64,000 nt of DNA, taken from positions 43,622,226 through 43,686,225 of the forward strand of contig NC_054534.1 of assembly GCF_017654505.1 (NCBI RefSeq), in the 5' to 3' direction. Numbering within the stretch: the first letter of the stretch is position 1; each line of letters begins with the position of its first letter. The DNA comes from Polyodon spathula. Its lineage: Eukaryota; Chordata; Actinopteri; Acipenseriformes; Polyodontidae. A program made the position numbers and the translations under genes. This document shows positions 46,631-59,500 of this stretch, in pieces. The notes under the pieces were generated by a model. That model was given only the letters and a program-made list of their open reading frames with translations. It had not been told where the DNA came from and did not search any database.

Positions 46631-47131
46631 CCGTGTAACAAATTATTATTATTTTTTTTGTTCCTGGGTAGTAAGTGTTATTTCCTAATTGCTTATGCCT
46701 CAAAAGTAAAGAAAATGGCTATTATTCCCCACAAACTTTGCTTTGTGACCAGGACAGTGATATTTCAAAATATCACTATTTCCAATGGGCAAATGGGCAA
46801 ATGTGTGTCTTTTCGTTCACATAAAGTCAGAAAAAAACAACATATGAATCCAAATTAACATGTATTTATACTAAAGTAATACAAAAATGACTACAAAAGA
46901 TTTAGAAGTGAGTAGTTTTTCGAGATTTACGATTATACTGTATTATACTGTATTTACACACATTTGCCCGTTTTCCCATTGGAAATAGTGATATTTTGAA
47001 ATATCACTGTCCTGGTCACAAAAGCAAAGTTTGTGGGGAGTAATAGCCATTTTCTATACTTTTGAGGCATAAGAAATTAGGAAATAACACTTACTACCCA
47101 GGAACAAAAATTGTGTTGCACAGTATAATTG
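46631..47131. mobile_element. Long-inverted-repeat (foldback) MITE
   Basis: The left arm, from 'accgtgtaaca' and 'gttcctgggtagtaagtgttatttcct' to 'atttccaatgggcaaatg' (about 46626-46803), is repeated inverted at about 46967-47131. The arms are about 160-175 bases with few mismatches, separated by about 165 bases. Termini read ACCGTGTAACA and, inverted, ACTGTGCAACA. No ORF. The whole could fold into one hairpin. Confidence 0.85.
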
Positions 47132-47730
47132 TCTGTGTGATTGTCTGCACTACACTGTATCCACTCACCAATTTGCCACAGTTTCGAATTCCAAATAAGA
47201 AAGCATCTAAGAGAAATGTCAATTTCAGAATTTCCTAAGGGCTTAGTGTGGGTATTACCAACATCTTTTTTTGTTTTTCTACTATGCCATACTTAAGTGT
47301 GCTGTTCAAGTTGGAAGAAATAAAGTATAATCAACGTCAGCAATATCATGCCTTGTCAATTAAATGTTTCTCCAAAGTCAACACATAGAAGAGGATACCA
47401 TGCAAATCTTCAGGATATTATACCCGTAGGATGTTTTCAGTTCATCTGGCACCTTGGCTATAGCTTGTGTTATATAACTTTTTTTTTTTTTTCTCCCAGC
47501 TTGCCACGTACAATGATATTTAAAGCTACTTAATGTTTGTTTTGGGTGGTTCAGGGGGTAATATGCAAAATCCTTTCACAATAATATTCCAAACAACAGA
47601 AATATATACTGAAAAAAAATAAATTACAGCAGGTGCTATATTTGAAAAAAAAAGCAAAACATAAATCATGGGTACCATACTGTATTTAACCCATTATCAA
47701 GGCAGAGTAGTGGTTTGTTTTTCTTGTGAG

Positions 47731-47762
<32 letters not shown>

Positions 47763-47842
47763 ATCAGTCTTGGAGCTATTTCTGTTTCAATGCAACATTT
47801 TGACCCAAGTGTGGTTATATAGATTGGTGATTGTAGTTGTGT
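47132..47842. other. No recognisable feature
   Basis: AT-rich, with a run of about 33 A at 47729-47761. No gene supported. Confidence 0.4.
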
Positions 47843-47847
47843 GGGAG

Positions 47848-48489
47848 TGTGACAAAGTGCCCGTCCCTGTGTATATTATCTGTTATATGTTGTGTGTGGT
47901 GTGTTAAATGTTGGTGTATAGTCATTGGTACACAGGATATAAACGGGTCTGTGTTTCACGTGTGCTTAGAAATGTATAATTGTATTTAGGCACGGGATTG
48001 TACATCACTTCACGTGCATTTAAAGTAGTTAATATGTGAGCACGAGGTTGCACATAATTAATTCACGTGCTGGGATTCAAGTGAATAATTAATTAGTAAT
48101 TGAATCCCAGCACAACAGTATATATAGATGCAAGTTTTACTCACTCGGGGTTGGGTGTTCGGTGAGTGGAGCATGGGAGAGAGAGGAGGAGAATTAGAAT
48201 TAAATATCAATTGCTATTGCGTGCTGGTGGGACCAGCACAATACTTGTTTATTTATCTGCTCACCATGTTTGTTAGTGTGTCTGTCCGTGCACCGTATTA
48301 AGTGTTAGTCCTCTTTTGTTTGTATATTTATTTTGGCGTAGAGTGTCGTGTCTTGTTTCTGTTTGTTCAACACTTTTATTTTGAAATAAACCTGCTCAAG
48401 CAAGCGTCCTCATCATTTCACATCATCTGTCTTTGTGCTCATTCCTTTTCCTGGTTCTGACGCCGCCCACTTCGGCCGTCTTTGTGACA
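47848..48489 (+). mobile_element. Solo LTR, family A
   Basis: It starts TGTGACAAAGTGCCCG and ends CGTCTTTGTGACA. It is flanked by perfect GGGAG duplications at 47843-47847 and 48490-48494. It shares the two CACGTG sites (48011-48016 and 48064-48069) and the overall layout with 26958-27565. Confidence 0.92.
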
Positions 48490-48494
48490 GGGAG

Positions 48495-49139
48495 GTTCCA
48501 ATTTAAAATAAATGCAAAGTTTTCATCACTTTTTTTTTAATTCAAGGTGAATCTCCAGAGTTGTTCTGGGGGGGTGGAATTTTCCCTGTCGATAAAGTTT
48601 CCAAAACCAGTCAGTATATGAAATCATTTTCAGTAAGGGGGAAAGCAAAATAAGTGAAAAGTTGCAATGTTTTTATAATTCTAATTGAATCTAATTTATT
48701 TTCATACAAAAGTGAATATATGCTATGGCAATTCTTAATTAAGGCTACATTGGAACAATTTTTACTATACTGAGATCAATGTTTAGACTTAATTAAATAC
48801 AATAAAAACTGATTTATGGGTCATCTGAACTATAATGCCAGTACACCCCAAAACAAATATGTGTCAAAATGACAGTGACATCTTAAACAAGCAGTTACCC
48901 ATCTATAAGCACAATATACTTGACCCCTTTGGTGACTGGTTAATTCAGTTTTCACTGTATGATGAAAGTGACATAAATAACAGATTTTATAGATGACAAT
49001 TGTTTTTATATTTCATATGTCAATTAATATAGTTATTTAGTAACAACAATTTATGCATTCTGTAAATGTAGATTACTATATATGCACCTGCACAAGGTTT
49101 AGAAACATCTGCCATAACACTGGACCACCAATGATTCTA
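48495..49139. other. No recognisable feature
   Basis: AT-rich intergenic DNA with no supported ORF or repeat. Confidence 0.35.
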
Positions 49140-49670
49140 GAGTTGTGTAGCACAGTGAAGGACTTTTCTGAAGCAGCAGAAAGGAGCAGCAACTGGCTGT
49201 GGTTGAGACGGAAAGATTCTTGCTGGGGATCTCGAGCACAATAGAAAGAAAGCAATGCTGATGTACGGGTAAGTAAGCTGGGCTGAGTTGAGTGGGGGAC
49301 GGAGGGGTGTGATGCTTGGACACCAGAATCACTGTTGAGCCCTCTTGAGGTGTCGTGGGCTAGTCGACGAAACACAGAGGATGGAAGGTGCCCACTTGAA
49401 GTCCCCAGAGATATACCCTACTTAGCTCAATCCAGACAGTTGTCATGCTGATGCGCTGGGGAGACCGCACTGTGGTTCATCAACACTAGACAGAAGGATA
49501 TCTACATCATCAGATGGAAAGCAATGCAAACGGATGGAGATGCAGATGGATCACATAGTTTACTGTAAAGTTACGTCTTAGTTGGTGCTTATCTTGACTA
49601 GAGCCAAGTTCAAATCAGCATGAAGTTTTAACATCTATTCTCATGTAATGGAAATCATGAAGTCTTCAAG
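49140..49670 (+). repeat. Interspersed repeat, copy 2
   Basis: Same sequence as 38440-38950. It lacks the block between 'gaccgcac' and 'catcaacac(t)agacag', which in copy 1 holds the duplicated 60-base unit. A short frame reads ERSSNWLWLRRKD. Confidence 0.6.
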
Positions 49671-50230
49671 GTGTTTACATTGTTCTGGAGGTATAAATGG
49701 CCATTCATGTAAGTACACAAAATAATTAAGATTTGTGGTGTCTATAATAGCAGTGGCATGTTTTATAGTTAGTGTTTCAGCCTGGACAGCACACTAACAA
49801 GAAATTACCAACATGCAAAAATATTTTGTATGCTTACCTTATGCATCTTACAAAGCAACCAAAATCTAGAAAAAAATTAACCATAATGGCTAACAGACCT
49901 CACAGCCCCAAGGCCACAACCAATTCCTCCTCCATCCCCATGGCTTGCATCTGTACAGGCTGTATATGTTCCCTTGACACATCTAACTGTATTTCATCAA
50001 GGCGACCATGGTAAAATGGGGGGAAAGGTATGACTGCCTACTCAAATGGAATACATGGTAAAAACTCACTATTAAGGCCAGTCAAAGGATCAGAAGTGGC
50101 TTTAATAGGAGGTGACCTTACAACTGCTACTGTTAGACCATTTCAATACTGTATATACACTTTAAACAGCAACGTGCTTACCACTTGCAGTTCAGGGAGA
50201 ACACCTATAAGAAACATGAAGAAAGATTAC

Positions 50231-50289
<59 letters not shown>

Positions 50290-53200
50290 GTTGTCGTAGT
50301 AGTAGTAGTAGTATTTTAAATCGCAAATGATTAGTATTTAAACTACCCAAGGAAACTAGATCTATTGTGTATCCAGAACAACACAGACTAGGTCTGAAGA
50401 ACATCTTCAGATGTTGAAGACATGCGTTTGGCACAGCTAGTTGCTGACTCTAATGAGATTGGGATTTCAGATGTAGATGTTTGAAATGAAAGAAGATAAA
50501 GATAAATAATGAAAACAATTTCTTAGTAATAAAAAATGCCTTCAGAAATCCACTGTACACATATTAAATGAAAGGAGTGGTGAAGACTTAAAGGTTTTTG
50601 TGATTGCCATTTACTAGTGATAGTTAAGCTCTGAATGTACTACATCTATGAGCCAGCAAGATCAGAGGTGGGGTCAGGTTGCTTATGAAGGGCATGTTTT
50701 TACCTTTTATACACTGTATCCTTCTTTTTTTAAAATTTTTTGCTCTCTGTAAATATGATGCCATACCTCATAACATCCCCCTGGTACCTGCTGGGCCCAG
50801 ATCACATCTTTAGAGTTCAACTGGTAGGCAGGGATTTGATGCTCTGAACCATTGAAATTCTTTGCTTTTTTAAATATACAGGATATTAGACTCTGGTATT
50901 ATATATCTGTTTTACCATATTGGGAACTGAACGGATATTCCATTACAACAAACTGATACTCAGTCATTACTTTCCCTGCAAATGAATACCCAGTGAACTC
51001 TCACCTGACATCTAAATGTTTCAACAGTGCTGAAAGGTTCTACCTACAGCAATGATCTCTTCTTCAGCTTCCCATTCAGCTGCTCTAAATACCAACACAA
51101 CAGTGAAGATGTCACATTTAATGGTTTCATTTTAAATTTAAATTAGTGATTCTGAAATGCAGGTAGGATACGTTATACTTTGATGATACTGCGTAAGTAT
51201 ATGCAAATATTTTCTTGGTCTATGTTTGTGATCTCAGCGGTTAAAAAAATGTTCTCTAGGCGGGTCTGAGGTCTTGAGTAATGCTTGTATTTGTTGTGAT
51301 CTATAGCCTTTGTATACCTCCTTCCACTGGCTAATTTAACATTGTGTAGCATAAGTAAGGGACATTAACTCAAGGTTAGTCCAGTTAATCTGGAATTAAA
51401 ACAACAGTGTTTAACTGTCTGAGAGGTGAATGTTAATGATCTAAACTGGCAGATCTACTGTAAACTGTATTCATTTCTGGTAATCTGTTATATGTGTACC
51501 ATATATCAAAACTGTTGGCCTTAGCTGTAGGATGTTTAACTGCTCTTGACTTCTCCTCATGTGGAGCAATACCCCTAACTTTGCAGATATTGGACTGTAT
51601 TTGAACACCTTGTCAAGTTATTGTTTTCTTATAAAATGGCAAAGATAGAGGGGGCCATCTCATTTGCTAACAAGCATTCCACCTGGAGCTAATATGTCAC
51701 CATAACAGCACAGCTTGGAACTTTTAGAACCACTCTGCCTGATTCACTAAAACTAATTCACTCTGCTAGGGATGGGAAAGGCTTGAGCATGCCATTTTAT
51801 AATCACAATAATACACTACAGGGTATTCAAATTTGGTCTAAAATTCTCAGGCCTGGACTGTTAAATTACGTATACTTGAACACCTTGTTGTGCATTATTG
51901 TTTTCATATTAAAGCTGTTCAAATACTAAAAAGTCCAAGATAATTTTCATGAATACCAAATTGTATATATACAAAAGACTTGATATCAATGTGTTAGCAA
52001 TAGCTTTTCTTCATTTAGGAGTGACCTTGTTCAAATGCTGTTATGAACCTGAACACTTCCGCAACAGAAACTGTTTCCCTGTCTCCAATGTATTTGGGAA
52101 AGAAGATTAGAAGATCTTCTGTAGCTCTGGAACACATGTCCAAAAACAGTAAGTAACCTCGGTTTGCTGGATAAAGATGTTTTGGAGGTCACTTTTCCCC
52201 TTGTTTAGTAAGAAACAGGCCTGTAGATATTTGAAGTATTAAGGGGCAGAAATAGGAAAGAAACATCCAATACAATAAAGATTTAGAGAAAAGAAGGGCT
52301 TCCAGGGGAGAGAAATATGTCTGATGCTTGTGTTGGGAGTCACTGTACATTCTCTCTGTTGTATTGACTTGAAACTTAGCTGGTTGGTTAAGTAACCTTG
52401 ACCTTGTCCTCGATCTAATATGGCTATTTCGAAAACATTTTGGAGTGTCTTCGTCATACCATGATTGCTCCAAATCAGCTGAACAAATTTCTTTCAGTTA
52501 TTTTGAGCAATGTTTAAATTAGATTACACTGAAGGAGGAATGTGTGACAATGGAAATTAAGCTTAAATACTTTACCTGCATGAATGATGTTCTTTTAAAA
52601 ACAGATGTGCAAGCATGCTATAAAGACAAACATTTTCTAAATCATTCTGTGTAGGAATCTCGCCATTCACGTCATTTCTTATAAAGTTTTCAACCTTTTG
52701 ATCTGGTTCAAATATGCAGCAAGGAAATATATTAAAATAATTGGCACATTTTGTATCACAGATCAATGGACCATATGCATTTACAGTGATCTTTAGTTTT
52801 ATTTGCATTGTTTTAAAGTTCTTATATATCTTATATTTTATAACATGTTCAAGAGCAACTTAGTAATGAGTATGAAATATCACAGTTACCTTAACTATTC
52901 TTCTTGTTTAGAATCAGTTTGTATTTCATTTTCGGTTTCAGTTATCATACACTGGTGACTTTTTAAAGCATTTATGTGATGACCGAAACAGAAAATTACG
53001 TACAAAGTGATTTTAAACATCAAGAAGAATAAATTTATTAAGATAACAGTGATATTTAATTGTGATATTTAATTCGATATTAATCCTGACAGTTTTCCAG
53101 GGTGCTTCCTTGACCCCTTATTAAAGGGCACATAAGGACCTTTTTATTTTACTGTGTTACATGTTCCCATGTGTTGCTACTACTGTTTATGTAAGGTGTG

Positions 53201-53320
53201 TGTATTGTTTTAATTTCTATTTTTTTTACATTTTGACCACTTTTTTAAAACTTTTAAATTGCATTCCCTGCCTCTCCTGCCTCAGGATGGCTTCTCCCAT
53301 GTACCAGCAAGGACTTCTCA
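49671..53320. other. No gene recognised
   Basis: Upstream region of the coiled-coil gene. It could hide additional 5' exons too short to identify. Contains one ATT/GTA microsatellite; otherwise unremarkable AT-rich sequence. Confidence 0.35.
50228..50315. repeat. (TTA)n followed by (GTA)n microsatellite
   Basis: About 60 bases of ATT triplets, then 'gttgtc' and six GTA triplets. Confidence 0.95.
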
Positions 53321-53321
53321 G

Positions 53322-53341
53322 AATTACATTTCCCATCATCC
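53322..53341. promoter_or_regulatory. Possible ZNF143-type promoter motif
   Basis: The sequence AATTACATTTCCCATCATCC resembles the vertebrate promoter motif ACTACAATTCCCAGCATGCC. It lies about 200 bases upstream of the first recognised exon of the coiled-coil gene. Several positions differ. Confidence 0.25.
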
Positions 53342-53534
53342 CCCTGCTGGCTGTTAAATCCATCTCAGTTACATATGTGAGCAGGAGGATGATGTGCAAA
53401 TGTACCTTGCTAAGACACACAATTTGAATGTTAAAGACCAAAGACAAGGCTTTATTTTTTCTCCAACTTGTTATAGTGGTATTTCTAGTTGTGGTAGGAG
53501 ATAGATGTTACTAACATGCTGGTTTTGGTTGCAG

Positions 53535-56500
53535 GAGCCTGGGAAACAACAGTTCTCCCTTCATGTTCTCATGTGGCCATCAAGCCCCTGAGACCAGACC
53601 ATGGACCCAAGAATCACTTGGCCTTAGTGGACCTACCTGGCAGCATCGGTGATCTCCAGGAGGAATTCCAGTCCCATCAACCATGCATCAGAAACACTAA
53701 CATTGACAAAAACCCTGGAGCCAGTAAGTTTATGTTTTATAACAGTCAGCTGAAAGAAGGGGAAAGTAATCTTTTAATACATCTATATTTAAAGCAGGTT
53801 ATCCACAAATAGTGTAATACTAGACCATAAAAAGAAAGAGTTTCAAAGAAACATCTACATGAAGTTTCGAGGGATTTGTGATGTGCTGGTGTGGCAAAGT
53901 GATTAACAGGGTGCAGGTGCAGGAATGCAGCAGTGATCAATGATAATCCAGGTGCAATGATATTTTATTTGTAAATCCAATGGTCTGATGACACAAATAC
54001 AGCAAAACAATTGTTGTAATTCACAGGTTGGCCCGAAATTATAACAGTCCTGATCCTAAACACTTACACATAACACAAAACACAAACACAAGTCCACAGT
54101 GAGTGTGATAGTGCTTGTGGTGTATATACAGTTATTCGTGAAACAATAGTGGAGTGTTGTCCCAGGTTTAGTGCTGGCCTTTTGCGACAACTCTGGATCA
54201 TGTTAGCTGTCTAATAACAACAAACAAACAGGTTTTAGACATGACCAACAAACAAAGCACTTACGATTACAATACAGGCCTTCTTCCAATTTAACATTTA
54301 ACCATAGCAAGGAACAAATCAATTCGCTACGGCCCCTTTTGTATTGTCAATCATAACCCCTTGGTTAAATAGTGCAACCCCTCCTCCAATCCATTTTCTT
54401 ACCGGGTCAACGATTTAGTGTATTGCAGCTCCACCCCCTTTCTAGATGACTTCTTCTATCTAAATCTGGGAATTAATTTTCTAGCCATCCAGTCCAGGGC
54501 ACCCTGTTCCCTTTACACAGGGCCCTTACTGGTCGGGAAGGAGATTTACCACCAAGAATCATTCAGTTTCCGTCACAATTAAATACAGCATTTGTATCGT
54601 AAAACCAATAAGCTGGGTCTGAAGTGATACTGTATATCATTGTGATGGAGCAAAACTAATATAAACTCCATCACTGGGTTAACAGTAAATAAACAGTGGG
54701 ACTCACGGACTTTATCTCATTGGGAAATATTTTTTAAAAAGGGTTGTGTAAAATCATGATTTAAACAAAGAAAAGCATTGCAGTAGCAAAACCTGAAAAT
54801 AACTTACCTGGGTGTCCTGTGTTCTGGGTACTGTTGACTTGTTAACCAAGCCTGGAAGGAAAAAAATAAAGGCCTGTTGAAAAATGTTTGTTCTTTCTTA
54901 TGATAGTGGGGCTTGCTTGTGTTCATTGTGTGGAATAGGTGCACATATTCTATACAATGGATATACCTAAATACGTTATTCAATTTTATATTGCTTGTTA
55001 TTGCAGTTGGTAAACTTGTGTTAAGTCAATGAACAGTATGTACCATTTTAGTAGAGTGCATTTGCGCTGTGTGTAGTAGCCGTGGGTAGGATTTTAGGCA
55101 GTGCACACTCACAGTCCGCATCCTGACATAGACGTGGGTCCACGCAATTCAAGTCAATGGGGAACATATTAAATGGGAATTATTTCTTTTGTAATTGTAT
55201 TGTGATGAATATGGGAAATTAATGAGAATTACTAAATGGATATTGTGCTGTGATAATACGGTTTAGCTGAAATAAGTTTATATGGATTTTATAAATTAAA
55301 TGTAATTTATTTAGGCTATATAAATGTACTAAATGTACTAAACAAACTCAAGGCTATTTGCGACTTTTTAGGGAATGCTTTGCGGCAGCAGTTTTGTTTG
55401 TGGTTCAATCATAGATGAATATGTAATTATGGCATTCCTCCTTAAATTCGCAAAAATGGGGTGGAGACAGACTGCATAAATGTGCCGCTTGAACACCTTG
55501 AACTGTGTTATCTTTCAATTCGAATGACAACCATTATTCAAAGGGAAGAGCCTATCTGACCGTCAATCACTGAGCATATATAAAAAAGCTGCTCTATCAG
55601 GGCCCTGCTGTGAGGGGGATGTCCCTCCCACCTCCTGTTGAAGAGGGACGTCCTCATAGTAGCACAATGTCATTTTCTCTCTCACTCCTCTGAGACAGGT
55701 CACAGATTGCGTTTGCTTTCTTGTACCGAATTTGGCTGATTTGTTTGTTTTTTTACCGACCAATTGAATTAATTCCACTGTAAAATCACGCTTTCGAGCA
55801 TTCTTGAGAGTGCTGCTACCTTAGTCTCGTGTCAGTTTACTGACTAGAGCTGGTTTCGACCCCTCTCGGGAGATTGGTAAGCAGCCAGTACTCTTTTTTT
55901 CACTGCACAAGGCTTCGTGTAGTTGCCAGATACTGTGTTGAGAACTGTTATGGTGCTGTAAGGAGACCTCGTGGGCTCGCGGCGTCATCCTCTATGGCAA
56001 TTTAATTGGCCACAGCGCCCATCTCAAGCCTCTGACTCTCCTAGCGCAGCTGCGCTTGCCCTCGGCAACCACTCCGACTGAATCGGCTGCATACCCCGGC
56101 ACCGAACTTGAGGCTGAGAAAAACAGCGCCTAACCAGGGCCGATTGACTTGGCACCGGTGTTACCATCTTCGGCGCCACCTACAGCCCGGCACCGACCAT
56201 GCCTACCATCGGCATCGACCTTGAAACAGGTCAATTCGGAACCAACTGTTCAGCACCGACTGCTCTTTTCGACGCCGATCCTGGCACCGATTAACTCAGC
56301 ATTGGTTGACTAGCTTCGGCGCCATCTACAGCCCGGCACCGACCACGCTACACATCTCGACGCCAATTGACTCGGCACCAACCTCTCGGCACCAACAGAG
56401 CTCCCCTCGGCACTGGTGAATCGTTTAAGAGCCATCTACAGGCAGGCACCGACCACGCTACTATTGTTGCGAACGCAGCAGGTTTGCATATGACGCTATG

Positions 56501-59500
56501 TCAGTACAATTGACTGGGTCCTCCGCTGAATTCCACCAGTGCACGGTGAAACTACCCAGGCAGGATGAGCACCGGTCCTGCACCAGATGCTTAGTGCCAG
56601 AACATGCGGCCAAAGCAATGGCAGGTGAGCTGGACTGCTCTCCGTGTAGGAAGTTCTCTAGAAGAACTAAGCGCCAGAGAGCAGCCTTATCCTCAGCAGA
56701 GACTCTCTCCCTGAGCCATGGGAGAATGAGGTCCATGGTCCAAGGGCCTCCGCAGAGGTCTTCTAGGACCCCCCTTGCAATAGTGACCAGAGAGCTCTCC
56801 CGCACACCTAGGTCACCCTCCACTTCCCCACCACCGGTACTGAGATGTAGACACCTCTCAGGGGAGGTGAGATGGTCACCGCAGAGGCAATTCCGCTTGA
56901 GGGGATGCTCACCAGGGGATAGGCGGTCACCGCGCAGGCACCGCTCCCCTTCCCCGTGCAGGCGCAGACATTTGCCATCGCAGTTGCCTCAGAGACGCCC
57001 AAGCTCAGCTGAGAGGCGTTTCCGGGAGCTGACAGAGACTGTGAGGGCTCCGCAGACAATGCTTGAGTGCCTGCATAAATCTCAAGGTAGATTGCCCCAT
57101 ACCACTGTGCAGCGACAACCACCCCAGTCCCGAGCTCCATCACCAGCACACAGACTTCCGAGCACAGACGAGCTGTCGCTCACAGCCTCAAGGTCGGATG
57201 TGTCCGAACCCAGCACTTCAGTTATGTAGGCCAAAACGGGGGGCTCTGTACCGCCTCTTCTGCATGTATCACAGAGGGACGAGTTCCGGGCCTTGATGCA
57301 GCTTGCAGCTGCTGCCTCAGACGTTCCCTGGCCAGCAGAGCAGGAGGGAAAGGGAAACTGTTTCTTAAAGCAGAAGGGGCATCCACAGCATGCCCTCCCC
57401 TTGTGCCAGGATTTTCTGGAGCTGCTGCACTCATCCTGGAGCAACACAGAATCTGCTGCCTCAGCCTCTAGGACAGCAGAGGCCCTGCTACACACCGCAG
57501 GACACTACCTGCCCTGCCAAGCCGTGCAGAACAACAGACGCCATGCTGAAAAATGCATATGCATCCATGACACTGTGTCAGCTAGAGTGGCCAATGCAAT
57601 GGCTATACTGGTCCTGTACCAGACACAGCTGGCTGAGAGGCTGCAGGAGCGGGCAACGAAGGCAGACACATGGGCAGTAACAACTGCAATGACCGACCTA
57701 AAGAGGGAGTTAGGTCAGGCATCAGGCAGGTCTCAACAGGCGTTGGTAGCCGTGGGCAGACATCTCTGGCTAACACAGGCCAAGGTCGTTGAGACCGGGA
57801 AAGGACTGCTAGATGCCCCTATTACACCAGGGCAGACATTCGGAGCAACCACTGATGTGGGCCTTGAAAGGTCCCACAAGACCACGAAGGTCGCATTCCT
57901 GCCTACCGCCAGCGCCCAAGGTGGCAATTACAGCCTGTGAGGGCAACAGGGTGGGAACACCGCCCGCCACCCCAAAACAGACAATGACCTATGGCAAGAC
58001 TGCACCCAGGACTCCTGGGTGCTATCAACAATGAGACACGGATACGCTCTACAATTTTGCATAGGTCTGCCTCCCTTCAATGGGGGTGCTCCACACCACT
58101 GTAGAGCCAGCGAAAGCGATACTCCTTCAACAGGAGATTGCCAATCTTCAACACGCTGTGCGCTTGGTAGATCCAAGCAATGCCCTCAGCTGATTTTATT
58201 CCAGGTGTTTCCTGGTGCCCAAAAGGGACAGCAGTTTTAGAACTATTCTGGACCTCAGGGTCCTAAATTTGTTCCTCAAACAGAAGAAGTTCAATATGTT
58301 GACAACACAGCATATCCTTCAGTCCGTCCAACCGGGTGACTGGTTCACATCGATCAACCTGCAAGACGCCTACTTTCACGTCCCGATCCGTCCCACGCAC
58401 AGAAAATATCTGTGCTTTGCCTTTCCAGCCAATGTGTATGAATTCTGCATGCTGCCATTTGGCCTCTTGCTGGTGCCTCACACATTTTCAAAGTGCATGG
58501 GTGCAGCACTGGCTCCACTCAGGCTGTTGGGTATTTGAATCCCGAACTATCTGGACGATTTTTTTTTTTTTTAATATAAACAATGTTTTTATTTGAGGGG
58601 AAGTTGGAGGCTCCATTACAGAACTTGATGGGATTAAACTGCCTTTCATTATTTATTCAACAAAATGTTGCACAACTCGCTAAGATGACACAACAAATAT
58701 TTAAATTTGTATATTGTGGCTCTCTTTATTAACATATTTTCTCTTAGTACATTAAAAAAAAAATGCATACTTTATGAATGGTTTTAGATTTTGCAATCAA
58801 AAGAGTATCATTTTATTTTTTTCTTCTCAGTAAAGTTTTGATTAGCATTAACAGAGTGTAATCGGTGCTGGTAAACTACCTGGATGAGTGCTGAATTGTT
58901 CTTGTCTCTTAGAGGTAGCTGTTATGTTTATAGGTTCTCACATGAGTGATGTTTATTCTGCTTTCTTGAGCAAACACTGAATACAAAGAATCCTGGCTGA
59001 ATATAAGCAAGATTAAGTGGACCGCCTTCAAAAACTGGATTACAGTGGCAAGAAAAAACAAGGCTGCTGGGACAGGCAAAGGTATACGGCAACATATAGG
59101 GTTTTTTTTTTTCTTTTTTTTTTAGCACAGTTTCCGATTATTGATTTTTAGTGTATTTTTAGGATTCTGCAGATTTTGACAAATTTATTGCTACTTTAAT
59201 TTAATGGGTAAAATGATTTATATTATAAAAGCAACATATGCTGTATCACCATCTCACTAATTGTATTTTTTAATTATATAATTGTATTTATTTACTATTT
59301 TACTGCCTTTTTAATTAACTTTTTTGCTTTTCTTCCATTTCATTTTTTTCAAAGTTAGTCATTCTATCTTAATGTTCAATGCGCCTCTAGGTAGTGCCCA
59401 GATTTGCATTCTGCAGGTTTTTAATTATTATTAGTTCATAGTTAACAGTGGTATACATGTAAACAGAAATGTGAACTCTATACCCTCAAGAGATGGACAT

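Larger units (their letters stand above)
55560..58575 (+). mobile_element. DIRS-like retroelement, 3'-truncated
   Basis: It comprises a non-coding leader (about 55560-56100), a leader repeat region, gag-like ORFs and the start of RT. It ends abruptly inside the RT active site at a run of T (58561-58574). RNase H, methyltransferase and tyrosine recombinase are absent. It lies in the intron between exons at 53723 and 58971 of the coiled-coil gene, in the same orientation. Confidence 0.85.

Noticed and set aside
53890..54577. Target-site duplication for the family E solo LTR
   Set aside because: The 5-bp flanks GCTGG and ATTAA do not match, so none is claimed.
56808..57495. Minus-strand ORFs over the DIRS gag
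   Set aside because: They are shadows of the plus-strand gag-like frame, which carries the Cys motif.
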